Positions 48,568 to 59,314 of a stretch of 64,000 nucleotides of DNA are shown here, piece by piece (within the stretch, counting starts at the first letter, position 1; each line of letters opens with the position of its first letter). Below the pieces are notes generated by a model that was given only the letters and a program-made list of their open reading frames with translations, was not told the DNA's origin and ran no database searches. The DNA is from Halomonas sp. Its GTDB lineage: Bacteria > Pseudomonadota > Gammaproteobacteria > Pseudomonadales > Halomonadaceae. Position numbers and translations under genes: made by a program. Where the stretch lies: the NCBI RefSeq assembly GCF_011050415.1, contig NZ_DRFS01000006.1, positions 62,001 through 126,000 on the forward strand. The letters run 5' to 3'.

Positions 48568-49166
48568 TAGGCAGACTCCTCATCTTCGCCGATGATAATG
48601 ATGTCATCATTTTCAAAGCGGTAGGGTGGCACCTCAAGATTCGTTGGCGCGGGTACGTTACTAAATACGCGGCCAGCCAAATCAAAGCGCGAACCATGGC
48701 AAGGACAGAAGAAACCACCCGGCCAGTTATCAACGCCTACGCCCTCTGCGTCAGGCTCAGGCCGGAAAAGCGGCGAACAACCCAAGTGCGTACAGATACC
48801 AATTAATACACCGATCTCTGGTCTGATCGACCGCAAATCACCGGTAATATATCCCGGCTGCTGCGGAACCTCAGAATCTGGGTCGGCCAGCATTCCATCA
48901 TCCAGCGACTCAGTGCGCTCGATCATTTCGGGTGTGCGATTGATAATCCATATAGGACGACCACGCCATTCGACGGTCATACGCTGTCCAGGTTCAAGCC
49001 TTGATATATCCGCTTGAACGGGAGCACCCGCCGCTCTTGCCCTGGCACTAGGCTGCCAAGAAGCCACAAAGGGGACCGCAACCCCGACAGCACCTACCGC
49101 ACCCACAACGGAGGTGGCGCCTACGAGGAAACGGCGTCGGCCTTTGTTTACGCCGTTATCTGCCAT
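48567..49166 (-). CDS. petA: Rieske iron-sulfur subunit of the bc1 complex
   Basis: Transfers electrons from quinol to cytochrome c1. The 199-residue protein has a twin-arginine-type N-terminus (GRRRFLVG) leading into one membrane anchor (about 15-36). The soluble domain carries the 2Fe-2S ligands in CTHLGCSP and CPCHGSRFD. GGGAG stands ahead of ATG 49166. It is the first gene of petABC. Confidence 0.97.
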   Translation of the reverse strand: MADNGVNKGRRRFLVGATSVVGAVGAVGVAVPFVASWQPSARARAAGAPVQADISRLEPGQRMTVEWRGRPIWIINRTPEMIERTESLDDGMLADPDSEVPQQPGYITGDLRSIRPEIGVLIGICTHLGCSPLFRPEPDAEGVGVDNWPGGFFCPCHGSRFDLAGRVFSNVPAPTNLEVPPYRFENDDIIIIGEDEESA

Positions 49167-49239
49167 TTCAGGTTTCTCCCATCAGCTTACTCGTTCCGCC
49201 GCAATGGCGTTTCGCGACGACGAATATCAAATACGCTCT

Positions 49240-49268
49240 ATGGTAAAAAAACAAAGCGCCATACACAA
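49240..49268 (-). promoter_or_regulatory. Possible petABC promoter
   Basis: On the minus strand TTGTGT (49268-49263) and TACCAT (49245-49240) are 17 nt apart, about 75 bp ahead of petA and downstream of the rpsI terminator. Confidence 0.3.
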
Positions 49269-49324
49269 GAACAACTACCCGTGACCATAGTGGTACGAGC
49301 AATATAATTTTTTGATATTCCAAT

Positions 49325-49353
49325 AAAAAACGCCCAGGTCGATGACCTGGGCG
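49325..49353 (-). terminator. Terminator of rplM-rpsI
   Basis: CGCCCAGGTC and GACCTGGGCG form a 10-bp perfect stem with a 3-base loop; on the gene strand it is followed by TTTTTT. It lies about 23 bp after the rpsI stop. Confidence 0.9.
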
Positions 49354-49375
49354 CCTTGCCGCATAGCGTAAGTAC

Positions 49376-49765
49376 TTAACGCTTAGAGAATTGCGGACGA
49401 CGACGTGCTTTACGCAGGCCGACTTTCTTACGCTCAACTTGACGTGCGTCACGCGTTACGTAGCCAGCGGCACGCAGCGTAGGACGCAGATCTTCATTGT
49501 AGTTCATCAGTGCACGTGTAATGCCGTGACGAATTGCACCTGCCTGTGAAGAGTTACCACCACCGGCAACAGTGACAAAAATGTCGAACTGGCTCAGCGT
49601 TTCAGTCAACTCAAGGGGCTGACGAACAACCATACGACCGGTAACACGACCGAAATAAAGGTCTAGGTCTTGGCTGTTGACAGTAATTTTGCCAGAGCCC
49701 GGCTTCATAAACACGCGAGCGGTGGAAGTCTTGCGGCGCCCGGTACCGTAATACTGCTGTGTCAT
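49376..49765 (-). CDS. rpsI: 30S ribosomal protein S9
   Basis: Component of the small subunit head whose C-terminal tail contacts P-site tRNA. The 129-residue protein starts [18 protein letters not shown] after Met, has [15 protein letters not shown] and ends in the basic tail RRRPQFSKR. It lies 13 nt after rplM, the universal rplM-rpsI pair. Confidence 0.98.
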   Translation of the reverse strand: MTQQYYGTGRRKTSTARVFMKPGSGKITVNSQDLDLYFGRVTGRMVVRQPLELTETLSQFDIFVTVAGGGNSSQAGAIRHGITRALMNYNEDLRPTLRAAGYVTRDARQVERKKVGLRKARRRPQFSKR

Positions 49766-49778
49766 GGCGAAGATTTCC

Positions 49779-50207
49779 TCAGATGTCTAGTTCAAGCGGC
49801 TGTTGGGCAGCATGCGGATGCTCGGCACCGGCGTACACTTTTAACTTAGTGTACATGGCGCGACCCAAAGGACCTTTCGGCAACATGCCTTTTACGGCTG
49901 ACTCAATGATGCGCTCGGGCGCATGATCAAGCATTTTGTCGAATGTCATAGAGCGCAGACCGCCCGGGTAACCAGTGTGGCGGTAATAGGTTTTAGCCTT
50001 CGCCTTGTTGCCGGTCACATGGACTTTCTCTGCGTTGATCACAACGATATAGTCGCCGGTATCAACGTGAGGGGTAAATTCGGGCTTATGCTTGCCGCGC
50101 AGGCGACGAGCAATCTCGGTGGCCAGGCGACCGAGCGTTTTGTCCTTAGCGTCGACAACATACCAGTCGCGCTGGACGGACTGCGGCTTAGCACTGAACG
50201 TCTTCAT
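49779..50207 (-). CDS. rplM: 50S ribosomal protein L13
   Basis: Early-assembling large-subunit protein. The 142-residue protein begins [20 protein letters not shown], has [19 protein letters not shown] and ends QQPLELDI, like E. coli L13 (142 residues), which fixes the ATG at 50207 rather than the open frame 12 nt upstream. Its leader carries a strong hairpin at 50283-50304. L13 is known to repress its own operon in E. coli. Confidence 0.98.
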   Translation of the reverse strand: MKTFSAKPQSVQRDWYVVDAKDKTLGRLATEIARRLRGKHKPEFTPHVDTGDYIVVINAEKVHVTGNKAKAKTYYRHTGYPGGLRSMTFDKMLDHAPERIIESAVKGMLPKGPLGRAMYTKLKVYAGAEHPHAAQQPLELDI

Positions 50208-50282
50208 GGATAAAATCACCAGATTAAATGTATTGGGTGACTCACACCGTTACACGGCGAAGCACCATCCCTATTCTTTTTG

Positions 50283-50304
50283 GTTGCCTGCATTCACAGG
50301 CAAC
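50283..50304 (-). promoter_or_regulatory. Hairpin in the rplM leader
   Basis: GTTGCCTG and CAGGCAAC form a perfect 8-bp stem with a 6-base loop, between the predicted promoter and the rplM start. On the gene strand an A-rich tract follows, so it is not a terminator. A site for L13 autoregulation is inferred. Confidence 0.4.
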
Positions 50305-50321
50305 ATGTGTAGCGAGGCGGC

Positions 50322-50350
50322 ATTCTACAGCAAGGATAGCGGCAAGTTAA
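50322..50350 (-). promoter_or_regulatory. rplM-rpsI promoter
   Basis: On the minus strand TTAACT (50350-50345, four of six) and TAGAAT (50327-50322, five of six) are 17 nt apart, 115-143 bp ahead of the rplM ATG. Confidence 0.5.
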
Positions 50351-50395
50351 GCGGCATTGTGACTTTTTTACTAAACAGTTAGGCACAGGTTATGT

Positions 50396-51580
50396 TTAAG
50401 GCTTGTGAGGTAAGCCGAGATACTCGCGTGACTGCATCTCTTGCAGGCGCGAAAGCGTTCGCTGGAACTCAAACGTTAGCTTTCCATCCCGGTAAAGCTC
50501 CTCAATCGGCCCCTCGGCCGACATCAGTAACTTCACGCCTCGATCATAAAACTCATCGACCATATTAATAAAGCGCCGCGCTTGATCATCTTTTTTGGCA
50601 TCCATATAGGTGACATTCGACACTACCACCGTATGAAACTCCCGAGCCAACTCAATATAGTCATTTTGGCTGCGCGGCCCATCGCAAAGTTCTAGAAACT
50701 CAAACCATGCAATATCTTCATGCAAGCGACGGGTTTTCAGCACGCGATGATTAACCTCAAGCGACGCCCCAACCTCGCCTTCATGGCCTGCAATTTCTCG
50801 AAAGCTACGCGCAAGCTCCTGCTCGGCCTCTTCATCCAAGGGGGAGTGAAAAATAGCGGCGCGCTCTAAAGCACGTAATCTATAATCCACCCCCGAATCA
50901 ACATTAACCACCTCGCAGTGACGGTTAACGAGTTCTATGGCTGGCAAAAAACGTGCTCGCTGCAACCCATCTTTATACAAGTCGTCAGGCACGATGTTTG
51001 ACGTTGCCACCAACACTACTCCGCGCTCAAATAACGCTTCCAACAGGTTGGCGAGAATCATCGCATCGGTAATATCTTTAACAAAAAACTCATCGAAGCA
51101 GATCACCCTGGCCTCAGTGGCAAACTTCCCAGCGATCAACGTCAGTGGATTTTTCTCTCCTTTATAATGCGTCAGCTCATTATGAACCCGCTGCATAAAA
51201 CGGTGAAAGTGAGTGCGCATTTTGTCAGGAAACGGCAACGCCTCATAAAAGGTATCCACTAGATAGGTTTTGCCCCGCCCCACACCACCCCAAAAGTAGA
51301 GCGCTTTAACCCGAGGCAGAGCAGGCTCACTCGCGGATGAGGCTTTTTTACCCATCAAGCCTGCCACCTTAGCCCTGAATCCTTTATTGGCCACCAACGC
51401 CTTAGGCATGGTTGTCGGCGCGGCCACAAGTTCATCATATAGGCGCTGAAGATGACGCACAGCCTCTTCCTGGGCTGGATCATACTGAAAATCATCGCGC
51501 TCTAAATCAGCGCGGTAGCGCGCCATAGGCGTTGCAGGACGCGTGACCGACAGCGCCTCAGCCGCAGTTTTTGATGACAT
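50396..51580 (-). CDS. zapE: Cell division ATPase ZapE (AFG1 family)
   Basis: AAA-type ATPase that associates with the Z-ring under low oxygen or heat in E. coli. The 394-residue protein has FWGGVGRGKTYLVD (Walker A), VICFDEFFVKDITDA (Walker B) and LVATSNIVPDDLYKDGLQR, all AFG1 signatures. ATG 51580 has GGAG 8 nt upstream; the frame is open to 51631. It is divergent from zapG, as in E. coli zapE/yhcB. Confidence 0.95.
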   Translation of the reverse strand: MSSKTAAEALSVTRPATPMARYRADLERDDFQYDPAQEEAVRHLQRLYDELVAAPTTMPKALVANKGFRAKVAGLMGKKASSASEPALPRVKALYFWGGVGRGKTYLVDTFYEALPFPDKMRTHFHRFMQRVHNELTHYKGEKNPLTLIAGKFATEARVICFDEFFVKDITDAMILANLLEALFERGVVLVATSNIVPDDLYKDGLQRARFLPAIELVNRHCEVVNVDSGVDYRLRALERAAIFHSPLDEEAEQELARSFREIAGHEGEVGASLEVNHRVLKTRRLHEDIAWFEFLELCDGPRSQNDYIELAREFHTVVVSNVTYMDAKKDDQARRFINMVDEFYDRGVKLLMSAEGPIEELYRDGKLTFEFQRTLSRLQEMQSREYLGLPHKP

Positions 51581-51683
51581 GCACTTGTCTCCTACAGCAG
51601 GTAACGTAGGAACCAGCATGAGCACTGGCAACCCTAAGAAGGGTGTGATTATACCTCTAGAGACGTGTTAACGCATGAGTGGA

Positions 51684-51714
51684 TTGACCCAACCGGCAGA
51701 GTGACGCCTATAAT
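51684..51714 (+). promoter_or_regulatory. zapG promoter
   Basis: A perfect TATAAT (51709-51714) preceded 19 nt upstream by TTGACC (51684-51689, five of six). The spacing is 2 nt longer than optimal. It lies 71 bp ahead of the zapG start. Confidence 0.5.
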
Positions 51715-51785
51715 GGCAGCCTGTTTCATTCATAAGCTGCTGACGATTGCAGCCCGCTGTTATATAAGGCGCCAGGGAGAACACT

Positions 51786-52241
51786 GTGGACCCAAGCTCA
51801 TCATTAACCTTTGCTATTATTGGTCTTGTCGTCGGCTTTATTGCTGGAATGGGCTGTTACCGTCTATTTAGTAAAAGCGAACGGCATGCCGCAGCCATGC
51901 GGCAAACACTACTCGAGCGCGAACACCAAATTGCTGAAATGAAGAGCAGCGTAGGCAGCCATTTAAGTGGCATCTACCAACGCCTCGGCAATATACGCGA
52001 TGAAGCAAACCAGTTAGAGCAACAGCTCAAAGAAGATGCAGCGGAATGGAATATTCGCGACGCAGCTCAGCCCAGCCTTGACTATAGCGCTGTTCACTCT
52101 GCCAAAACGTCGCCAACCAATGACCAGGCGCCCGCCCCTGCCATCCCACGGGATTACGCAGACGGCAAAGGTGGCACGCTGTCTGAAGACTTTGGTTTGA
52201 AAGGCAGCCAGGCAGCCAACCCTCAGCCGCCACGCTACTGA
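51786..52241 (+). CDS. zapG: YhcB/ZapG family (DUF1043) inner-membrane protein
   Basis: A 151-residue protein with an N-terminal membrane segment (about 7-28, FAIIGLVVGFIAGMGCYRLF), a coiled-coil region (about 30-85, HLSGIYQRLGNIRDEANQLEQ region) and a disordered C-terminus. The E. coli homologue YhcB is linked to division, cell shape and envelope synthesis. Start is GTG 51786 with GGGAG upstream. Position next to zapE supports the call. Confidence 0.88.
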   Translation: MDPSSSLTFAIIGLVVGFIAGMGCYRLFSKSERHAAAMRQTLLEREHQIAEMKSSVGSHLSGIYQRLGNIRDEANQLEQQLKEDAAEWNIRDAAQPSLDYSAVHSAKTSPTNDQAPAPAIPRDYADGKGGTLSEDFGLKGSQAANPQPPRY

Positions 52242-52372
52242 TAAAACTAACCTATTGCGATAAAAAAGCCATATTGACCACATAAGCATGCTGCGCGTTT
52301 TTTCCAACGTCACAGCATGTAAATCCTCTCAACCCCGCATTCGCCTATTAGCCATACAGGGCTTTTAAGTGA

Positions 52373-53134
52373 TTAAGCGGGGTTATCGATATCAACAAAA
52401 CGGTGTTCAATGCCGTACTCATCTGCCAGCCACTCCCCCATCGCCTGAATACCATAGCGCTCGGTAGCATGATGCCCGGCAGCAATATAATGAATGCCCA
52501 TTTCGCGGGCCAGGTGGGTAGTCCGCTCCGAGACCTCCCCCGATACAAACACTTGCGCGCCCGCCTCAAAAGCATCCGTTATCATGTCTTGCGCGCCTCC
52601 CGTGCACCAAGCGATACGCTCGATCTCTCCTACGCCAGGAGCCTCGATCACCAACGGCTCTCGCCGCAGCGTTTGAGCAATTTGCTGTGCTAGCACCTGA
52701 AGCGTTTGCGGCTGAGTTAATCGCCCTGACCATAGCAATCCTTCGCCTAGCTCACCATCGATACAGCCCTCCACCTTCCAACCCAAAAGTCTAGCCAGTT
52801 CGGCGTTATTGCCCATTTCTGCGTGTGCATCCAGCGGCAAGTGATAGGCCAGTAAATTAATATCATGATCAAGCAATGTTTTAATTCGCTTTTGTTTCAT
52901 ACCGGTTATTGCAACCGGCTCATTTTTCCAAAAATAACCATGATGAACTAATACCATATCCGCCTGCCATGCAACCGCCTCATCGAGCAGCGCTTGACAT
53001 GCTGTCACACCGGTCATAACACGCACGATCTGGTCACGCCCGGCTATCTGCAAGCCATTAATAGTGAAATCCTTAAACTGCCCCGCGCGCAACTGATGGT
53101 CACAGGCTGCCACTAATTGATCCCGCTGAATCAT
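52373..53134 (-). CDS. NIF3-like dinuclear metal-centre protein (YbgI family)
   Basis: A 253-residue protein of the NIF3/YbgI family: INGLQIAGRD near the N-terminus, VLVHHGYFWKNEP and DINLLAYHLPLDAH with metal-binding histidines, and a C-terminal AAGHHATERYGIQAM. Members form hexameric rings with a two-metal site; the enzymatic role is not settled. AAAGGAG precedes ATG 53134. It is the only minus-strand gene between zapG and the protease and probably has its own promoter. Confidence 0.9.
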   Translation of the reverse strand: MIQRDQLVAACDHQLRAGQFKDFTINGLQIAGRDQIVRVMTGVTACQALLDEAVAWQADMVLVHHGYFWKNEPVAITGMKQKRIKTLLDHDINLLAYHLPLDAHAEMGNNAELARLLGWKVEGCIDGELGEGLLWSGRLTQPQTLQVLAQQIAQTLRREPLVIEAPGVGEIERIAWCTGGAQDMITDAFEAGAQVFVSGEVSERTTHLAREMGIHYIAAGHHATERYGIQAMGEWLADEYGIEHRFVDIDNPA

Positions 53135-53265
53135 ACCGACTCCTTTAAAGATTTATCTGCACCGGTGAGGAACTTGCTAAGAAAGTGTTACCATTAAAAC
53201 GATTGTAAAACTCGTCTACCTTTATCGCGAATGGCGAGCCCAACACCCGCTAAGGAATTTTTTGC

Positions 53266-54522
53266 ATGCGACGCTACGTGCTGCCTTATCTCTGGCCTGT
53301 CATCACTGGCGTGCTACTCGCTATTTTGGTCTTACTCTTACTTCCAGAGCCATTACCTAACCCATTTAGAGAGTCGCCTACGCAGGCCACTTCACCGGCT
53401 GTTGCAACCCCACCTATTGCACTGAACCCAGTGCCTAACCGCCCCGCACCAGAGGTACACCAAGCGGCGCCACTGTCACGCAACCAAGGGCCCGCTAGCT
53501 ACTCGCATGCAGTGGAGCAAGCAGCACCTGCGGTGGTCAACATCTACTCTTCACGCATTGTTGAGCGTGATCAGCACCCGTTGATGTCTGACCCTTTTTT
53601 CCAGCAGTTTTTCGATGACCAAGGCAGTGATGCCACTACTCATCATCGCATGCTATCCAGCCTAGGCTCTGGTGTTATTGTCAGCGATGACGGCTATGTG
53701 CTAACCAATCATCACGTCATCAATGGCGCAGACGAGATCCAAGTTGCCTTACGCGATGGCCGCGAGACGCTTGCTGAAGTTATCGGCACGGACCCCGAGA
53801 GCGATCTCGCCGTACTACGCATTGATCTTGACGACCTTCCGGTCATCGAGCTAACCGACTCTGCCGATGTAGCGGTAGGCGATGTTGCACTTGCCATTGG
53901 CAACCCTTTTGGGGTTGGGCAAACCGTTACCATGGGCATTATTAGCGCCACGGGTCGCAATCATTTAGGGCTTAATGCCTACGAGGATTTTATCCAAACT
54001 GATGCCGCCATTAATCCAGGCAATTCAGGCGGCGCCTTGGTTAACCCAGAGGGGGCACTGGTCGGAATCAACACGGCGATCTTCTCACGCTCGGGTGGGT
54101 CACAGGGTATTGGCTTCGCCATCCCTGCCAACCTTGCTCACAGCATACTTGATGAGCTTGTCACTCAAGGCCGCGTCATTCGGGGCTGGTTAGGCATTGA
54201 GGCTCAGGCACTATCACGGGAGCTAGCCGCCTCCTTCGGGCTGCAAACGCCTCAAGGGGTTATTATTGCAGGTGTTGTTAGCGATGGCCCTGCAGCAAAA
54301 GCAGGCCTAGAGCCTGGCGATGTTCTTCTCGCTGTAGATGGTCAGCCTATATTGGATGCTCGTGCCACCATGAGCGAGATCGCCTCCATTCCACCCGGCA
54401 CATCCCTTCCACTCACCATTGTACGCAGTGGCGAACGCATGAATATGACGCTAGAGGTAGGAGAGCGCCCTCTTCCTGCGGTCACCAATGATGAAGAACT
54501 CCCTCGTCAACGCGGCTCTTAA
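53266..54522 (+). CDS. DegS/AlgW-type periplasmic serine protease
   Basis: A 418-residue HtrA-family protease with an N-terminal membrane anchor (about 8-27), a Pro-rich linker, a trypsin-like domain with catalytic His150 (TNHHVI), Asp180 (SDLAVLRID) and Ser254 (GNSGGALV), and one PDZ domain (about 300-395). A single PDZ domain plus an uncleaved anchor is the layout of DegS and Pseudomonas AlgW, which sense misfolded outer-membrane proteins and start RseA/MucA cleavage to release sigma-E/AlgU. The position by hisD-hisG-murA matches my recollection of algW. The family is somewhat longer than E. coli DegS (355) because of the linker. Confidence 0.9.
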   Translation: MRRYVLPYLWPVITGVLLAILVLLLLPEPLPNPFRESPTQATSPAVATPPIALNPVPNRPAPEVHQAAPLSRNQGPASYSHAVEQAAPAVVNIYSSRIVERDQHPLMSDPFFQQFFDDQGSDATTHHRMLSSLGSGVIVSDDGYVLTNHHVINGADEIQVALRDGRETLAEVIGTDPESDLAVLRIDLDDLPVIELTDSADVAVGDVALAIGNPFGVGQTVTMGIISATGRNHLGLNAYEDFIQTDAAINPGNSGGALVNPEGALVGINTAIFSRSGGSQGIGFAIPANLAHSILDELVTQGRVIRGWLGIEAQALSRELAASFGLQTPQGVIIAGVVSDGPAAKAGLEPGDVLLAVDGQPILDARATMSEIASIPPGTSLPLTIVRSGERMNMTLEVGERPLPAVTNDEELPRQRGS

Positions 54523-54548
54523 TTTTATCATCCGCGATGACGAGGGAG
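54499..54548. terminator. Long hairpin across the protease stop codon
   Basis: CTCCCTCGTCA (54499-54509) pairs with TGACGAGGGAG (54538-54548) and, after one A-A mismatch, CGCGG (54511-54515) pairs with CCGCG (54532-54536), leaving a 16-base AT-rich loop. A competing 8-bp pairing uses 54511-54518 and 54546-54553. No T-run follows on the + strand. It lies between converging genes and overlaps the protease stop (54520-54522). Confidence 0.5.
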
Positions 54549-54593
54549 CCGCGTAGGCAAGTAGAGTTTAAAACACAGGCGGCGCACCAAGCA

Positions 54594-55937
54594 TTAATCG
54601 AGAATGCGGTACTCGGCTGAACGGGCATGAGCGGTGAGCGATTCGCCTCGTGCCAATACGGAGGCAATTTTACCCAGCTCAGAAGCCCCCTCTGCAGAAC
54701 AGTGGATAATCGATGAGCGTTTCTGGAAATCATACACGCCCAATGGGGAAGAGAAGCGCGCCGTTCCTGAGGTGGGAAGCACGTGATTGGGCCCGGCACA
54801 GTAATCACCTAACGCTTCAGCGGTGTAGCGGCCCATAAAGATTGCCCCAGCGTGACGAATATCATCCAACCAAACTTCCGGTGCTGATACCGACAGCTCC
54901 AGGTGCTCAGGAGCAATACGGTTAATCATCACAATGGCCTCTTGGGCATCCTGACAGAGGATTAACGCCCCCCGACGACGCAACGACTCGCGCACTATCC
55001 CTTCGCGCTCTAAGCTAGGCAGCAGCCGCTCAATCGCCGCTTCGACCGCATCAAGATGCTGCGCATCCCAGCTTACCAATATCGCCTGGGCATCTTCGTC
55101 GTGCTCAGCCTGAGAAAACAGATCCATTGCCAGCCAATCAGGATCCGTTAGGCCGTCCGACACCACCATAATTTCCGAGGGGCCGGCAATCATATCGATA
55201 CCCACTTGACCAAAAACAGCTCGCTTGGCGGTGGCCACATAAATGTTACCTGGCCCGACGATCTTGTCGACCCTAGGGATACTTTCAGTGCCGTAAGCGA
55301 GTGCCGCTATGGCCTGAGCACCACCAATGGTGAAGACATAATCGACCCCAGCCAAGTGAGCGGCCGCCAGCACCAGCTCATTCAATACGCCATCCGGAGT
55401 AGGCACTACCATGACGATTTCCCGCACACCTGCTACATGCGCGGGAATCGCATTCATCAGCACCGATGAAGGATAGGCTGCTTTACCTCCAGGAACATAA
55501 ATACCAGCACGATCAAGCGGCGTTACTTTTTGCCCTAGCACGGTGCCATCAGCCTCTTCATACTGCCAAGAGTTGGGCTTCTGACGTTCATGATAACGTT
55601 TGATCCGCTCCGCGGCGCTAGAGAGCGCCTCGCGCTGCTCAGTAGGCAAGTTATCAAAGGCGCGTTTCAGCTGCGCGGGCGTGAGCTGCAGTTCATCCAT
55701 GCCCGACACTGACAGTCGATCAAAACGATTTGTGGCTTCGATGACTGCCGCGTCGCCGCGCTGCTTAACGCTAGCAAGAATCTCCTCGACCCGCGCCTGT
55801 ACCGCTTTATCAGACACCCCCTCCCAGTCCAGCAAGGTGTCCAACCGATGGTTAAAATCGGCCTCGCTAGTCGATAGGCGGGCAATCGTATCAGCGTACT
55901 GGCTACTGACGGCGGTACTGCTTGTAGGGTTGCTCAT
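54594..55937 (-). CDS. hisD: Histidinol dehydrogenase
   Basis: NAD-dependent oxidation of L-histidinol to L-histidine, the last two steps of histidine synthesis, zinc-dependent. The 447-residue protein has [56 protein letters not shown] and [14 protein letters not shown], all family signatures including zinc ligands. GAGGT lies before ATG 55937, 13 nt after the hisG stop. The rest of the his pathway is not in the window. Confidence 0.97.
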   Translation of the reverse strand: MSNPTSSTAVSSQYADTIARLSTSEADFNHRLDTLLDWEGVSDKAVQARVEEILASVKQRGDAAVIEATNRFDRLSVSGMDELQLTPAQLKRAFDNLPTEQREALSSAAERIKRYHERQKPNSWQYEEADGTVLGQKVTPLDRAGIYVPGGKAAYPSSVLMNAIPAHVAGVREIVMVVPTPDGVLNELVLAAAHLAGVDYVFTIGGAQAIAALAYGTESIPRVDKIVGPGNIYVATAKRAVFGQVGIDMIAGPSEIMVVSDGLTDPDWLAMDLFSQAEHDEDAQAILVSWDAQHLDAVEAAIERLLPSLEREGIVRESLRRRGALILCQDAQEAIVMINRIAPEHLELSVSAPEVWLDDIRHAGAIFMGRYTAEALGDYCAGPNHVLPTSGTARFSSPLGVYDFQKRSSIIHCSAEGASELGKIASVLARGESLTAHARSAEYRILD

Positions 55938-55950
55938 AGATTACCTCGTA

Positions 55951-56604
55951 TCACTCGGCAAACTGGGCCTGGCGCTTTTTCACTGCGCTTTCCAGACGAG
56001 CTAATAAAGGCTTGATACGATCATGTTTCATGGTCATCGCCGCTTTATTAACTACTAATCGCGTGCTGATATGGGCAATAAGCTCACGCGGCTCCATACC
56101 GTTTGCCCGTAAGGTATTGCCTGTATCAACAATATCAACAATTTCATCGGCCAGGTTCATCAATGGCGCTAGCTCCATTGCCCCGTAGAGCTTGATCACT
56201 TCAGCCTGTATACCCTGCTCGGCGTAATAGCGGCGCGCCACATTAACAAACTTAGTGGCCACGCGGCGTCGGGCAAGTGCTGGCAACTGGCCGGTAACCC
56301 CTGCAGTCATCAATTTGCAGCGGGCGATCTCTAGATCCAGCGGCTCATAGAGCCCTTCGGCACCGTGCTCAAGCAATACATCTTTTCCCGCCACCCCTAA
56401 ATCGGCGGCACCTAGTTGAACGTACGTGGGCACATCGGTGGCACGGATAATGACTAATTTAACGTCCGGCAAGTTGGTATCGAACAACAGCTTGCGGCTT
56501 TTACCCAAATCTTCAATAGGCGCAATACCTGCATCAGCAAGTAGCGGCAGTGTTTCATCGAGAATACGACCCTTCGAGAGGGCCAAAATCAGTTGCTTAC
56601 TCAT
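55951..56604 (-). CDS. hisG: ATP phosphoribosyltransferase, short form HisG
   Basis: Commits PRPP and ATP to histidine synthesis. The 217-residue protein begins [18 protein letters not shown] after MSKQ, with [14 protein letters not shown] and the PRPP-binding [15 protein letters not shown]. It lacks the C-terminal regulatory ACT-like domain of long HisG, so it is the short type, which works with and is regulated by HisZ. No hisZ is in this window. Confidence 0.95.
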   Translation of the reverse strand: MSKQLILALSKGRILDETLPLLADAGIAPIEDLGKSRKLLFDTNLPDVKLVIIRATDVPTYVQLGAADLGVAGKDVLLEHGAEGLYEPLDLEIARCKLMTAGVTGQLPALARRRVATKFVNVARRYYAEQGIQAEVIKLYGAMELAPLMNLADEIVDIVDTGNTLRANGMEPRELIAHISTRLVVNKAAMTMKHDRIKPLLARLESAVKKRQAQFAE

Positions 56605-56649
56605 CGTTTAGCCCGTAGTTATTAGCATGCAAAGGCTGAGTTGCATGGC

Positions 56650-58174
<1,525 letters not shown>

Positions 58175-58282
58175 GGCGCAGAGAACTCCTTTTGAGTCGT
58201 CATTATCAATAAATGTAAATAGGTCGCCATAATAAAGAAAAGCAGCGCACTTGGCGATCATGCCAAGCTATTAAACCCTCAG

Positions 58283-58621
58283 TTAAACCATCAATGCAGA
58301 AGTGGGATGGTCAATTAAGTCATCTAACTCAGCCATTGATGCAAGCCGCCGTAGGGGTGCTGAAAAGTAAATGGCCTCAGCATCAATGCCACGCATTTGG
58401 CAGGCACGCAGCCATTCAAACAGCACACTGATGGCAACACTGCTGGCTTTATTTACCTGATTGAAATCAAATATGACCGATGTATGCTTCGTGGCCTGCA
58501 GCCATTTAACGCCACTGGCGGCCAAACCGGCCGCCAGCGTTACGTCTACATCACCCACAACCACCAAGGTAGCACCCTCAACACTCACAGTGACACTGGG
58601 GTGTGTAAACAGCATTGTCAC
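58283..58621 (-). CDS. mlaB: STAS-domain protein MlaB
   Basis: Cytoplasmic accessory subunit of the MlaFEDB complex, which moves phospholipid between inner and outer membranes. The 112-residue STAS protein has VVVGDVDVTLAAGL and VIFDFNQVNKASSVAISVL. GTG 58621 has GGAGG 6 nt upstream and overlaps the mlaC stop by 4 nt (GTGA). Sequence identity to E. coli MlaB looks low; position supports the call. Confidence 0.88.
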   Translation of the reverse strand: MTMLFTHPSVTVSVEGATLVVVGDVDVTLAAGLAASGVKWLQATKHTSVIFDFNQVNKASSVAISVLFEWLRACQMRGIDAEAIYFSAPLRRLASMAELDDLIDHPTSALMV

Positions 58622-59277
58622 GCATCGCCTCCCTGCTCTAGCTCTTCAACACCCACTTCAGGCGACCAGCCGTTAATGACAGCATCATAATCGCGATTGT
58701 TATCACGCATGGCTTGATCAAATTGATTGCGGAACGTTAGCCCCAGGTTAATTCCATTAACAATCACGTTCACAACGCGCCACTCGCCATTTGAAAGCCT
58801 CAGGCTATAGCTGACGGGATACACCTGACCATTATTAGCAACAACCTCCATTGCAACACTGGCTTGGTCATCATGGCGCTGCGCTTGCTGAGTACCGAGA
58901 ACGCGTATTTCGTCGTAATCAAACGTCACCAGGCCACGTGTATATGTATCAATCAGCGTTTGCCGAAACACATCGGCAAAACGGCTGCGCTGCTCAGGTG
59001 TGGCATTACGGAAATAGCTACCCATCACGCTGGCGCCGATATAACGAAAGTCCGCCACTTGATCAAGATTGCTGTCGACCAATGCTTCAAGCTCGCTAAG
59101 ATTATTAGCATAATAATCTTCACGGCCCTCAAGGTCGGCCATCAGTGACTCAACGTTTTCACGAATCAATGCCTCGGGGGTTTGCGACTGCGCTTGGGCC
59201 TGGAGAGGCGCCCAAAGCATGACCACTGCAGCTGCTGCAAAAAACCGACGACCAATCACGCTACTAATTCCTTTCAT
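58618..59277 (-). CDS. mlaC: Periplasmic phospholipid carrier MlaC
   Basis: Soluble periplasmic shuttle between MlaA at the outer membrane and MlaD. The 219-residue precursor has a signal peptide (RRFFAAAAVVMLWAPLQAQA) with cleavage after AQA near residue 29, then the MlaC/Ttg2D fold with FADVFRQTLIDTYTRGL. ATG 59277 is preceded by AGGAG at 8 nt. Confidence 0.94.
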   Translation of the reverse strand: MKGISSVIGRRFFAAAAVVMLWAPLQAQAQSQTPEALIRENVESLMADLEGREDYYANNLSELEALVDSNLDQVADFRYIGASVMGSYFRNATPEQRSRFADVFRQTLIDTYTRGLVTFDYDEIRVLGTQQAQRHDDQASVAMEVVANNGQVYPVSYSLRLSNGEWRVVNVIVNGINLGLTFRNQFDQAMRDNNRDYDAVINGWSPEVGVEELEQGGDA

Positions 59278-59314
59278 CACTCTATCTCCTAACGCTCTAT
59301 CTATGGAACAGCGT

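Noticed and set aside
53169-53175. GGAACTT, like a sigma-E -35 element, ahead of the DegS/AlgW-type protease
   Set aside because: No matching sigma-E -10 (TCTGA-like with the conserved C) is found at the right distance.
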